Positions 43,106-53,301 of a stretch of 64,000 bases of DNA are shown piece after piece. The position numbers and the translations under genes are program-made. Origin of the DNA: Paulinella micropora (lineage: Eukaryota > Cercozoa > Imbricatea > Euglyphida > Paulinellidae); contig WBZZ01002853.1 in NCBI GenBank assembly GCA_019918135.1, positions 28,501 through 92,500 on the forward strand, read 5' to 3'. Positions within the stretch are counted from its first letter, which is position 1. Every line of letters begins with the position of its first letter. Below the pieces are notes generated by a model. It was not told where the DNA came from and ran no database searches. It saw only the letters and a list, made by a program, of their open reading frames with translations.

Positions 43106-45136
43106 TTAGATGAATGTATCAAAATATCCATAACCATTCTGTGCTTTTAATTTTTCCGCTTCTTCTTCTTTTAAGTCTGTGAAACCACTGGCAAATTTGA
43201 ATTTAATACCTTTCGCTCTTTCCATTAAAAATCTCATACTATGCCATCCGCATGTGTCGCTTGTATCAGATTGTTGTTTTACTTGATTAACCTTCATTAA
43301 TAAATAACTATCTGGATTACTTCGGTCAATTAGCCGTTTCATTTGTTGTTGAAAGTCTTCTGTTGGCTCGTAAAGTGCTAATGGGTCATACACTTCAACA
43401 CTCCTGTCTTTATCTAGACTTATCCATACGGCGATCCAATGAGACCCCGCTTGTTTGTGATCATCTAAGTTCATAATAAATCCGTATCGTTTTCTGCTTC
43501 CGGGCTTCAACTTGTAAATTTCGTCACTAGCAATTGTTCCCAAATACCATCCATATTTTTTCATTATGTCGTCTATTTCATTAGTCATTAGTCCCCGCCC
43601 CTCTCCCTCTTGCTGTGGCTCTGGCTCGGGCTGTGGCTCCTCTTGCTGTTGCTCTGGTTGCTCTGGCTCGGGCTCGAGCTCTGGCTCTGGCTGTGGCTCT
43701 GGTTGCTCTAATGACGGGGTAATGGTAGTTGGTGGCATCCCTTCATCAACATTTAAATCCGCTGAAACTTGTTTATCCACATTCGGGTCTATAGTCATTT
43801 TGCTAGTTAGAGTTTTTATAAAATCCTTTTTATTCATTGTGTGCCTCCAATCATTGCGGGATAGATATTTTTTAATTATTTTTATTGAAAATACCTTATC
43901 AATTAATTCTTCTAATGTCTTCGCTCCAGTCCCTTTTTGTTCATTAATACCCATGTACTCTTCATATCTAGCATAATCTGCTACTCTTCTTTTCACGTTT
44001 TTCTCTTCATTTCCAACATCAACATTAAACCTTTTAATCATGTCAATGATCCACTTTGAAGTGTCTTTGTAATTTAATTTTTTATGACCTTCACTATCTA
44101 GTCTCTTTTTTAAAGCCTGTGCTAACTCTTTTATATTAATGTTTGGGTGATAAGTTTTTGAAAATCCAGAGATTAAAAATTGATTAAATAGTAAATTTTC
44201 AAAATGCTTACCCTTTTCTTCTGCTTCCTTTTTTTCCTTTTCAAGTTTTTCTTTATATTCTTCTGCTAACTTTTTCTGTTCTTCTAAAGATGTTGCTGTA
44301 GCTATAGCCGTCTGAATATCTTGACTTGCTTTTTGTAAGTCTTTAAAACTAATCTTTTTTATGAAATTATCTGTATATCCTGCTAATTTCAGTGTTTCAA
44401 TATCTTTCTGCTTTTGCTTTTTTTCTTCCTCATATTGCTTTTTCGTTTTCAACGGTGTTTCATTTCCTAAATTAGGTAATGGCGGTGCTTGTGGTGGGCC
44501 ACCTAATGGTGGTGCTTGTGCCTGAACTTGTGTCAGTCCCTGTTGTTGTGGTGCCATAATATATTGTTGTTGCTGTGGTGGTGGCATAATAGCCAATCTT
44601 TGGCTCCTTTGCTGTTCGAATTGTAAATCCTCTATGAGTTTTTGCTCCCTTCTTAGTTCTCTGTCTTTTTGTTCTTGTCGTTCCTTGATATCTTCTATGT
44701 CTTTTCGGTGTTGCCTTTTCTTTTCTTCTTCAGCATCCGCCTGTGCTTTTTTCTCTTTTTGGTCTGTCTCATCAATCTTTTCGTATTTCTCCTTTCTGAG
44801 TTTGTCTAAGTGGTCATTAATGGCTGTTCTCGTATTCTGCTCAATCTCTGACAGGCTCTGGACTTTTCTTAAGTCTTCCTTCTTTGTTCTTGCTCGCTTA
44901 GTCTACCGTGGTTTGTCTAGGTATTTCATAAAAAGTTTAACAATTTGAAGTGTGCTCATATCATTTGTTTTTTTACCGAAATTAAGATAATATTTTTTTG
45001 TCGCACGTGTGCGAACGCCCCGCACAAGGCGGGGCTCTCCCTTCTGGATAATATAAGGCCTCCCGCTCTTATTTCTATAAACCCGCGGCGGGCGAACTTT
45101 CACCTTTTTCACCTTCTTAGTCTTAGCGATCCCCAT
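43106..45136 (-). pseudogene. Adenain-type (Ulp1-like) cysteine protease with long N-terminal region (in-frame TAG)
   Basis: The frame starts at 45136 (after TTTATATAATG), encodes a 77-residue basic segment, meets a TAG at 44903-44905, and continues in the same frame for about 600 residues. The middle has a long charged coiled coil, Pro/Gln-rich linkers and a P-E-Q repeat. The C-terminal domain has the triad layout GSHWIAVW (His), VEVYDPL (Asp) and SDTCGWHSM (Cys), as in adenovirus-type maturation proteases of Polinton-like viruses. Its role would be capsid maturation. If the TAG is a real gene boundary, the 77-residue basic ORF is separate, but the upstream in-frame sequence after the TAG has no start codon until 44596, which favours one damaged gene. 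Confidence 0.8.
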
Positions 45137-45183
45137 TATATAAACAAAAAAATATTTCTGTGTTATATCAAACTATTTTTTTT

Positions 45184-45507
45184 TCAAAATTTGAGTGCTC
45201 CTCGTCCGCTCTGCTTACCATACCCCAGTTTTGCAGCGGTAGACCCGATACGAGACGCATATGGTACTCCGACATCGCCAAGGGCATTCGCAGTCTTTGA
45301 AATAATTTTGTTATCGCGAAGGAATTTATTAACAGCCATTGCGGTTTTCCCCACTTTTCGCCAGTTAATTTTACCGCCAGCCTGCCCCTGGCCTCCTTGC
45401 TTCTTCCGCCCAGTTTTCTTTTTACCTCCAGCCATATTTGTGCTTGAGTTAATTGTTCGTTTGCCGATTGTTGGAATGACTTCAACACGAGTTGTTTTTA
45501 CTACCAT
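45184..45507 (-). CDS. Small basic virion core-like protein
   Basis: The protein has 107 residues, starts MVVKTTRVEV and is preceded by TATATATT. A very basic Gly/Lys segment (MAGGKKKTGRKKQGGQGQAGG) is followed by an amphipathic helix region. It lies between the protease and the packaging ATPase, a common place for pVI/pX-like or core proteins in adenovirus-like and PLV genomes. The role is inferred from position and composition. Intact. Confidence 0.6.
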   Translation of the reverse strand: MVVKTTRVEVIPTIGKRTINSSTNMAGGKKKTGRKKQGGQGQAGGKINWRKVGKTAMAVNKFLRDNKIISKTANALGDVGVPYASRIGSTAAKLGYGKQSGRGALKF

Positions 45508-45556
45508 AAAAGATAGTGAAATATATAATACAGAAAAATAATTAATTAAAATTTTT

Positions 45557-46372
45557 TTATTTTAGTCTGAAGTTGAAATTCTTCCGTAACTCATCATCAA
45601 CACTTGAAACATAAAGAAAATTAAATCTCTCCTTTGTAGCCTCGTGATATTTTTTAAGAAAATAATCAAAATCAAAAGATAAGTCTAAATGTTTATACAC
45701 TAGTTCCATTTTGTACTGAGACTGGCCCGGAAAGATTAATAAATAATCCAACTGCTTAATGGCTTCTGGCCGTAGGTCGTTCAGATACTGGCTTGACATA
45801 ATCACCTTACTTTTATAGTGTCTGTTCTTTTTTAACAAATCACTTACGGACTTGTCTCTTAATCCACTTCCTAAATCGTCCAAAACAAAAACAACCTCTG
45901 GCGAAATATACTTACTTGGCCTCTCTTTTGGTTCGGTAGTTTTCTTTTTTTCTTCTTTTCCGAAATAAAGAAATTGTGGTTCCTCTATTTCCTCTTTGTC
46001 CTGTTTTACTTCTCCTTCGTGTTGCTCGTCCTGTCTGTTTAATTTGTCAAGTTCATAGTCTATCACATTCACACAATCTGATTTAAGAAAGGTATATATT
46101 GCCATCGGGTTTCCCCTGTTCTTAAAGTGCTTTACCATTGCTTTATAAGTGTAGTCCTTGTGTATTGTTGAAGCAATAATGACAATACGGGTTTTTCTGT
46201 CTGCTGTCCGTTTCAGTATTTCAAAGAGTGCTGTCGTTTTCCCGCTCTTCTTACGGGCAAGCAGAAATATATTTGCATACGGCTCGTTAAATAATTTATA
46301 ACCTTTTGCTTTTTTGTTTCCATCACCCTCTTGTTTTACTGGTTTCACCTTAATGCTATTAATCTTCTCCAT
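45557..46372 (-). CDS. Genome-packaging ATPase (FtsK-HerA/A32 type)
   Basis: The 271-residue frame is intact, with the start at 46372 in the context TATACAATG. Walker A is RKKSGKTT near residue 35, Walker B VVFVLDDLG near 165, and the following MSSQYLNDL matches the polar motif after Walker B in A32-like packaging ATPases. The length is usual for PLVs and virophages. Its product would drive DNA into the capsid. It is one of the few PLV genes with no visible lesion. Confidence 0.88.
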   Translation of the reverse strand: MEKINSIKVKPVKQEGDGNKKAKGYKLFNEPYANIFLLARKKSGKTTALFEILKRTADRKTRIVIIASTIHKDYTYKAMVKHFKNRGNPMAIYTFLKSDCVNVIDYELDKLNRQDEQHEGEVKQDKEEIEEPQFLYFGKEEKKKTTEPKERPSKYISPEVVFVLDDLGSGLRDKSVSDLLKKNRHYKSKVIMSSQYLNDLRPEAIKQLDYLLIFPGQSQYKMELVYKHLDLSFDFDYFLKKYHEATKERFNFLYVSSVDDELRKNFNFRLK

Positions 46373-46381
46373 TGTATATTA

Positions 46382-46659
46382 TTATCCTAAGAATTCTAAA
46401 CACACAACAATTCTTCCCGCTAAATTTCCTGTATCAATATTTCCGCTGTCAGTTTCAAGGACTTTAATGTACATTGCCCGTCAGACCATCCAACGACACC
46501 CAAATTATAACTGAGGTTTGAAATGTTTGCTATATTACTATCTGCAAATGTGCCAATAATTCCAATTCTGTCCATATAAAGAATTCTGGTTTTTGTCTCT
46601 GATTTGTCGTTCAAGTAGTGAATAAATTTTACATTCATTCTGGTTGGTGTGAAAGACAT
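46382..46659 (-). pseudogene. Small conserved PLV protein (one frameshift)
   Basis: The start at 46659 gives MSFTPTRMNVKFIHYLNDK. The long frame ends after LKLTAEILIQEI, but shifting one base near 46465 gives a better ending with LETDSGNIDTGNLAGRIVVCLEFLG and a TAA at 46382. About 92 residues. It lies immediately upstream of the packaging ATPase. No domain is recognised. Confidence 0.5.
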
Positions 46660-46998
46660 CTGAATATTTTTATTAAATGTTTTGCTTCCAACAAAATCAT
46701 TACTTAGAAAATAATCTTTTGGTATTTATAGTTTGCCATCGTGATGCCCTCTATATTACTGCTCATAAACTTTTTATTAATTAATATTTCTGCTCGGACC
46801 GCCTGTGATTTCTATTCACGGGTCAGTGAGAAAAAAAATGACAGTTGTCTTTATTGTATTCAAAAAGGAATAGAAACTAAGTTTAAATGTGTATAAGCCG
46901 ATGAGTGATTGGTGTGTTAGTTTTGATGAAGCTATCCCGCTAATCTGTGCCAGCGATAATAGATGGTATATGACACATATATATGAATGTAATAATAT
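46660..46998. other. AT-rich gap with possible decayed small ORF
   Basis: A plus-strand trace around 46800-47000 has cysteine pairs (CLYCIQKG) and a short frame WCVSFDEAIPLICASDNRWYMTHIYECNNI broken by stops. This may be the remnant of a small gene. No other signal is seen. Confidence 0.35.
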
Positions 46999-47241
46999 TT
47001 AATTGAACCACTCCATCCAAGGTTCAGAATAAGTTTTTAGTTCTGGTGAAGTTATACACAGCAAACAATATTTCTGTTTATTCATATGAACACATATTTC
47101 ATTATTAACATTCTTTTTTTTGCGACAGGAATCACATTCTTTAAACATTTTCCATTTTTTGCCTATAAAAAATATGGAGGGATAGAAGTTTTTACAAGAA
47201 TTACAATACTTCATTGTTTTTGTTTTCAATATTGAAAACAA
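46999..47241 (-). CDS. Small zinc-ribbon-like protein
   Basis: Eighty residues with CNSC near the N-terminus, CDSC about 25 residues later, and a C...H/CLLC set near the end, consistent with two small zinc-binding knuckles. The frame starts MFSILKTKTMKYCNSCKNF; the second ATG (47214) directly before YCNSC is an equally good start. Such short CxxC proteins are common in PLVs and large DNA viruses; function unknown. Confidence 0.5.
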   Translation of the reverse strand: MFSILKTKTMKYCNSCKNFYPSIFFIGKKWKMFKECDSCRKKKNVNNEICVHMNKQKYCLLCITSPELKTYSEPWMEWFN

Positions 47242-47316
47242 AGATATTATACAATTAGTTTATTAAAAAATCACGAGTGATTTTTGTTTATAACACTACG
47301 TTTATATTATTTTAAT

Positions 47317-47666
47317 TTACTTCTTACCACCCCCAGAACTTGGTGAAGGAAGGCATATTCCTATGAGTAAAGTCAAAATACCTACATAAGTGTTGGCAAC
47401 CTCACACGGTAAGTTCTTTTCAGACAGCCTCACGATACAAAGGGTTATAATAGCGATAATGATACCCACTTGAAATAAGTATTTAATAAGTCGGCTGTCG
47501 GTCGGTCTGTTTTTTATACAACAACAATTCCAGTTATCTTCCAATTCGTGGTCAATTTTTTTTCCTCATTCTTCAATGAAATATCCAAAACACGGTTCTT
47601 CAACTCTGGTGTCAGTTCGCCATCTACTTCTATGATTGGTGGTGGTGGGTGTAATCTAGGAGGCAT
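47317..47666 (-). pseudogene. Small membrane protein ending LPSPSS (one frameshift)
   Basis: The start at 47666 (MPPRLHPPPP) overlaps the fibre stop by 11 bp. After about 35 codons the frame is lost at a run of seven A, where eight would keep it. It continues as IDHELEDNWNCCCIKN and then two hydrophobic spans (YLFQVGIIIAIITLCIVRL and VANTYVGILTLLIGICLPS), ending GGGKK. A two-span protein ending in LPSP is recurrent in algal-virus and PLV genomes. The homopolymer lesion could be a sequence error. Confidence 0.6.
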
Positions 47667-50600
47667 TGGTAAATACTTCCGCTCTGATTTCTGCTAATTG
47701 GTTTGCTTGGTCTTGTAGTATATTAAGTAAAAGTTTATTTTCTTTTTCTAAATTAATCACCTTTTCCGCCACGTGTTGAAATCCGCTTACTAATATTGGT
47801 ATAAAACTTGTATATGTTATGCCTTCAAGGTTTTCATCTTCGCCTATTTTCATATCAGAATTTGTGACGAACTCTGGAAATATTTTTTTTACTTCATCCG
47901 CTATAAAACCACAATTCTTGCTTTCTTTCTTTTTGTCCGATTTCAAATAATATGAACAACAATTTATTTTCATTAATTTCTCACAACAATCACCACATTC
48001 TAATGTCTTAATATCTGTTTTCAATCTCCTATCAGATGAGTATGTCCAAGCACCATTTGTCGGTATGTAATTGTAGTTTCCCGAAGGCTCTCCATTTGTA
48101 TTTGTGGTGCTCCAAGCATATATATTATTACCACTAAAACCAAAGAAACCGCTGTTATTAGCAATATTGGCAGACTTCATTAAAATCATAGGTTCATTAG
48201 GAAATCCTGTTCTTGTTCCTATTTGAACCGAAGTAGAAGAACCTTGTGAAGGAACATAAAGGCCATTTGAATTCATCTGTGCTCGCCATGTCGCCCCCGT
48301 TGTTTAAAAGTGTATGTCACCGTATTCTCTAATAAACATCTGATTAGCATTTCTTTGACAAAATACACCGTGGTTATCGTCAAGCCACCTTATACCGCAG
48401 GTGGCTGTCGTGCCGTCCGAAAAGTAAGTCTGCGAGCCTGAATTAGTCATTGTAATACTTTGAGCCGAACTAATACCAGCATTTGCGGTTATTAAACTAC
48501 TTGCGGTTATTGCTCCTGTTGTTGTTATAGTGCCAGCATTGCTTATGTTCATCGCTTCAGACCATGCTATGTTTCCTGCCAGTGCCACTCCCGATTTGTA
48601 GTTAAAAGCAAGTTTATCACTTAATTTATATATTTGAAAGTTTGAGCCTGGGTCGCTTGATTTGCAAGCACTACCGTCAACATAAGAATCAAAACTTAAA
48701 GCAATATTGTCTTGCCCCCAGTTTAATTGTTGAAATACAGGATAGACAGATGTATTTACAAATGCTTGTATGTGCGGTCCGTTCATATTATTGTTGGTTC
48801 CATATAATTCTAAACCACCTGTCGCACCTGTCCCCTTTGAATTCCTACCTACTATACACGGGACACCTAATGAAGTTGCTAATTTTCCGCTAAATTCTTT
48901 CGTTCCTGCTATTGTTTGGTCTCCTGTTAATTTCACATTCTGCCCGTCTTTTGTGTCGATATAGTCTTTTGTTGCCCCGTCTGTTGAAACTGTCGGAGTG
49001 GCTAAGTTTGTTATTTTTTTGCTTTTCATATCAACTCCCGCATTCGCCGTTATCAATCCGCTGGCTGTTAATGTAGTTCCTGTTAATCCCGCATTCGCCG
49101 TGATTAATCCGCTTGCCGTTATTGCTCCGCTTGTTGTTAATGTGTCGCCCGTCATATTTCTAATCAATGTTATGTCATAATTAAAGGTCTCATAATCAAA
49201 ATACAAACTGGCTATACGGACTTGGCTTCTAAATGAAGTTCCACCACTTCCAGCCTTGTTCGCGACGAATATGATATATCTAGCAGAAGCATTTGAAGCG
49301 GGTGTATATGTTTTAGTTGTTTGTGAAGCCCAAGCCTCGCCACTTCTGCTGTCCCATAATGTGTAAGTAATGTTGTCAGTGCTTACTCCCACATACCAAA
49401 TGCTCAGTGTTGTTTCAATGTAATTGACAGACGAAGACCTGACATAATATTTTTTTTATCCTGTATATGGCTCCCAAATCTATTTTTATGTGTTCGCCAG
49501 TGTATGGTGTTCCTCCCCAAGTGTTTGTGTTTGGTGGAACTCTTGAATAAACTCCTGTCGTGTCGTTGTAGTGTGCATTGCTTGACCAATAATTGTTCTG
49601 GTCGGCATTAAAAGCCAGATATGCTGCATCGTATTCAGTAGAAGCAGAAGCAACAAAACCCGCCGAGTTGTTGGTTGTCATAGTCTGAGGTGCAGTGTAC
49701 ATAGCAAAAGCCGAAGCACCCATTTTAATATCACCCGACATTGTCCCACCTGTCAAAGAAAGGAAAGATAATGACCCCGTGGAATTTACCCAGTTTGTTC
49801 CATTGTATGTTAGTAATTGACCATTCGCTGGTGTCGTTATTATACAGTCGCTCAAAGCATCTATTGATTTAGTGGCTATCCGTGTGTCAAAGTCTGTATT
49901 AGCCCTCGCGGTGGTGTAATATAGATTTGTTCCCTCTGCTAAATTGGTGGTGCTCTTTGTCGCTAATTGTGTATCAAATCTCGCATTGGTGTAATATAAA
50001 TTAGTGCCCTCTGCTAAATTAGTGGTGCTCTAGGTCGCCATTCTCGTATCAAAATCCGTATTTGCTCTGGCTGTCGTATAGTAAAGGTTCGTTCCCTCGG
50101 CTAAGTTAGTAGTTGATTTAGTGGCGAGCCGTGTATCAAAATTTGAATTATCTCTGGCTGTGGTATAATAAAGATTAGTTCCCTCTGCTAAGTTGGTTGT
50201 TGATTTTGTTGCTAATTGTGTATCAAACCTAGCATTAGTATAATATAAGTTTGTTCCTTCTGCTCAGTTAGTGGTTGATTTAGTCGCTAGCCGTGTGTCA
50301 AAGTCTGTATTTGCTCTTGCTGTCGTATAATATAAATTAGTGCCTTCTGCTAAATTGGCGGTGCTCTTAGTCGCTAATTGATTATCAAATCTTGCGGTAG
50401 TGTAATAAAGGTTAGTTCCCTCGGCTAAGTTGGTAGTTGATTTAGTGGCTAGCCGTGTATCAAAGTCTGTGTTAGCTCTTGCTGTGGTATAGTATAGATT
50501 AGTTCCCTCTTTTAAGTCTGCTGTTGATTTAGCAGTGAGCCGTGTATCAAAGTCTGTGTTAGCCCTTGCTGTGGTATAGTATAAATTAGTCCCCTCGTTT

Positions 50601-51337
50601 AAGTCTGCGGTCGTTTTGTTAGAAAATCGTGTGTCAAACCTTCCATCAGTATAGTATAGATTAGTCCCCTCTTTTAAGTCTGCTGTTGATTTAGCAGTGA
50701 GCCGTGTGTCAAAAGCATCATTAAATGTCGCGGTGGTTATGATTGAAGAAACCGCTATCGTATTCAATAAATTAACTCCTGTTATGTTCAAATACCCGCC
50801 CATATTAATGTTGCCGAATTCATCAACATTTATTGGAAATGTTTTATTTACCCAGTTTATTGAATTATATGTTAGATAGCTATTAGTGGCTATTGGTGCG
50901 GTTATGACTACATCAGAGAGTGTGTCAATTGAACCGAGGGCGGTATTCTTCCATTTGCCTTCTACATCATTGTATGTTAAGTATTGACCACTCGCTTGTG
51001 CGAATATGTTAGTATCTATCAAATTATAAAGGCTGGTTTGGTGCGGATTACTTGTATTAGAACGGTGTTGAGTCGAGGCTTTAACCTCATCATTATCCCT
51101 CACTCGTTGCTCTGTATAGTATAAATTTTTTCCTTCTTTAATGTCCCCTGTGCTTTTGGTAGCCAGCCTCGCATCAAATCGCCCGTCAGTATAATAAAGA
51201 TTTACGGGGTCAGCATCTTCTGGCACTCTGTCTGTGTTTAAGCTTACTATGTTCGTATTGGTAAGGTCTAAATTTTTTATATCTAGACTATCGACGGCCA
51301 ACTCATTCAAGCCTAAGAGCGACTTATATTGAGACAT
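47656..51337 (-). pseudogene. Long tail-fibre-like protein with peptidase S74 chaperone domain (stops and frameshift)
   Basis: From the ATG at 51337 (after TATATACA) one reading of about 1,225 codons reaches 47656 if lesions are ignored: TGA at 50263, TAG at about 50032, a frameshift at an A-run near 49450, and TAA near 48302. Domains in order: about ten tandem NLYYT repeats of roughly 29 residues (TKST.NLAEGTNLYYTTAR); a second-stalk segment; an F5/8-type-C/galactose-binding-like region (DQNNYWSSNAHYND...IKIDLGAIYRIKK); Ala/Thr-rich TASGLITANAG repeats; and a C-terminal S74 intramolecular chaperone with SDRRLKTDI at the expected self-cleavage serine and a terminal coiled coil. This architecture is known from phage tailspikes and would serve receptor binding. 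The repeat stops are substitutions (TTA to TGA, AAG to TAG), so real decay. Confidence 0.8.
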
Positions 51338-51394
51338 TGTATATAAATAAATATTTAATTTTAAAAATACTAAAATATAATAATCTTAGTATAA

Positions 51395-51940
51395 ATGCAG
51401 TCTCCCGAAGCAAGTCGTAAGAACTGGGGAAAAGCAGTTGAGGGAATAAAAAATAAGAAACAGCAAAAGATTGAAATTGCAAAAGAGAAATTAGCAAAGT
51501 GTAGAAATGCTTATGTAGGCGATGATGAAGAGATGGAGGAAAAGATAAACCGCATTGCCGAAATTGGTGTTGCTAATGATATCATCAATGGAAAAGACCA
51601 AGATGATACACCAGAAGAAAGCAGTGAGAGCGATGAAGAATGTGATTTTACCGACATTATCGCAGAAAAGATGGCTAAGATGAAAATAAGAAGAAAGAAA
51701 GCGGAAGCAAAGAAATCAAAGACGAAAGCCGCTAAAAAAGAAGAGAAGCCTAAACCAGAAGAAATAGAAGATAGCGAAAGTGAAAGTGAAGAAAGTGAAG
51801 AAGAAGAGCCGAAGCCTAAATCTAAGAAAGGAAATGGTAAGAAGTCAAACATATCTGTTAATGTTTATAATCAATCAGAGAAGCCAAGCAAGAAAGAAAA
51901 AAATAATGATGATGTCTCAAAGATGTTTTTAAAATTCTAA
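51395..51940 (+). CDS. Highly charged Lys/Glu-rich protein
   Basis: Intact 181-residue frame. The N-terminal helix (ASRKNWGKAVEGIKNKKQQKIEIAKEKL) is followed by alternating acidic (EESSESDEE) and basic blocks and ends VSKMFLKF. It is divergent from the fibre gene. The function is not recognised; the composition suits a nucleic-acid- or histone-like virion or assembly protein. Confidence 0.5.
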   Translation: MQSPEASRKNWGKAVEGIKNKKQQKIEIAKEKLAKCRNAYVGDDEEMEEKINRIAEIGVANDIINGKDQDDTPEESSESDEECDFTDIIAEKMAKMKIRRKKAEAKKSKTKAAKKEEKPKPEEIEDSESESEESEEEEPKPKSKKGNGKKSNISVNVYNQSEKPSKKEKNNDDVSKMFLKF

Positions 51941-52087
51941 TGATATTTATCAACTTCACTCTCATTCGCTTCGCTCATTTTCGTTTGTTGATAAACATCG
52001 AAAACCAATGTATTTTATCGATAAAGAAAAAAACGATGTTTTAGAATAAGTGAGAGCGCGTAGCACGAAACGCAATTCTAAAATATC
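51941..52087. terminator. Hairpin 3'-end module C (double)
   Basis: TGATATTTATCAAC...GTTGATAAACATCG forms a first stem. After a spacer, CGATGTTTTAGAAT...ATTCTAAAATATCA forms a second. Both loops contain CATTCGCTTCGCTC- or GCGCGTAGCACGAAACGC-like cores. The module starts at the stop of 51395-51940 and ends at the start of the next plus-strand gene. It shows the full symmetric plan of which modules A and B are half-type versions. Confidence 0.65.
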
Positions 52088-52446
52088 ATGGACTACAAAC
52101 ATAGTCAGCAACAACAACAAGAAACTCCTGAGCAGACAGAGCGGAAAGAACTATTTTCTCAAAGGGAGATAAACAATTTAGTAAAACTATATTCAAGGTA
52201 AAAGGAAGAAAAGGCTTTAAGGTCATACTTAGTGAAGAGGACTTAGTAAGGCCTAGTGAATTATAAAAAACTCATGTCGATGAGCAACCGGAAGAAGAAG
52301 AACCGGCAGAGCAGTTAGTTGATAAAGTTAAACAAATTACGAAAGAGAAAAAAACAGGTCATTTATTAAAATCACTTGACATCAAGCCGGAAAATATAAG
52401 GTCAAGTCCTCGTATTAAAAAGAAAAAAGATATTATGGATTTATAA
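52088..52446 (+). pseudogene. Broken charged PLV gene
   Basis: The ATG at 52088 starts MDYKHSQQQQQETPEQ. The frame is lost near 52185, continues in the next frame (FKVKGRKGFKVILSEEDLVRPSEL), meets a TAA at about 52264, then resumes as HVDEQPEEEEPAEQLVDK... to the TAA at 52446. At least two lesions. The protein would be charged, with a KGRKGFKV core; not recognised. Confidence 0.45.
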
Positions 52447-52451
52447 TATTT

Positions 52452-52982
52452 TTAATTATTTTTAGTTTGAATGTATTTCTTGTGTTTCGCTGTTGTCGCA
52501 TGAATTTCTTTCCCATTTCTCCTTATCGTTGAACCACATTCACATTTTATTTTTTCTGTATTTAAATCATCGTTTGAAGTATTAATTCCTTTCATTCTTA
52601 ATTCGTGATTGCTTGATAAAAGATGTCTTGTTTTATATCCTCTGGTTGTCTCTTCACCACATTCACATACCCATTTCTTCTTTAACCATTCCTTATTCCA
52701 TTCATTTTTATATCGTTGTTTATTTTGCTTAATTCGTTCATCATTATATTCTTTCCAAACTTCGTGTTTTGGTTTTATGTTTTCTTCATAAAATTTGTTT
52801 GCTTCTTCTAAGGCTTGCTCCTTATTTCTTTTTCCGTTAATACAAAAGTTTTTTACTTTAATTTTGTTTTCTTCTCCCCATCTTACAACAACCCTTGGAG
52901 ATACAGCATTATCCAAAACATACACACCTCCTTTATTAATCTTTTGTGGAATGTTGTTCATTCTATATGTGTTATAAATCAA
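52452..52982 (-). CDS. AP2-like DNA-binding domain plus two zinc-finger-like motifs
   Basis: Intact 176 residues. The N-terminal 60 residues (GGVYVLDNAVSPRVVVRW...KVKNFCINGKRNKEQALEEANKFYEE) have the strand-strand-strand-helix pattern of AP2/ERF-like domains found in homing endonucleases and viral proteins. Two CECG.....R....H repeats follow (WVCECGEETTRGYKTRHLLSSNH and IKCECGSTIRRNGKEIHATTAKH), each with two Cys and two His. It is a likely DNA-binding or nuclease-accessory protein. An inverted repeat overlaps its start. Confidence 0.55.
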   Translation of the reverse strand: MIYNTYRMNNIPQKINKGGVYVLDNAVSPRVVVRWGEENKIKVKNFCINGKRNKEQALEEANKFYEENIKPKHEVWKEYNDERIKQNKQRYKNEWNKEWLKKKWVCECGEETTRGYKTRHLLSSNHELRMKGINTSNDDLNTEKIKCECGSTIRRNGKEIHATTAKHKKYIQTKNN

Positions 52983-53013
52983 TATCCTTAAATGAAATTA
53001 AATTTATAACACA
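52968..53013. repeat. 12-bp inverted repeat TGTGTTATAAAT / ATTTATAACACA
   Basis: The left arm is 52968-52979 and the right arm 53002-53013, separated by 22 bp. The left arm overlaps the 5' end of the AP2-like gene. It could be an operator for that gene or part of the PLV right boundary. Confidence 0.6.
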
Positions 53014-53301
53014 TTTATACTAAGGCTTATTTGCTTATAATTGCTTTCTGTATTGTTTGTTTGCAAAATGAAGAGTAAGGACGATAGAATGATTTTGATT
53101 ACTCCGGAGGTATGTACTGAAAATAAAAAAGGAAAAAGAAACTGATTTCACACTTTCTAATTTCACGGGGATTACCTATTTCCCCAACACAAGAACACAA
53201 AAAAAGCGATTTTCTGTGCGGTGCGAAAAAATGAAAAAATTAGTTTCTTTAGTTATCGTGATGTCTTGAAGATGTCTTGAAGAATGTCTTGAAATAATAA
53301 A
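53014..53301. other. Transition from PLV to retroelement region
   Basis: AT-rich, with no open frame of note. It contains the first copy of a 47-bp imperfect direct repeat (53075-53121; second copy 53375-53421) and a repeated GATGTCTTGAA-type phrase near 53260-53295. Confidence 0.5.

Larger units (their letters stand above)
43061..53040. mobile_element. Polinton-like virus, right part
   Basis: AT-rich continuation of the PLV, with the penton start, protease, core-like protein, packaging ATPase, small conserved proteins, long fibre, charged proteins and an AP2/zinc protein. It is present once. The right edge is set by the loss of PLV-like genes after 52982 and is uncertain by about 100 bp; no terminal repeat was identified. 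Confidence 0.8.

Noticed and set aside
50264-51337. NLYYT repeats as a CRISPR-like array
   Set aside because: The repeats are coding, about 87 bp, back to back without unique spacers, and match viral fibre stalks.
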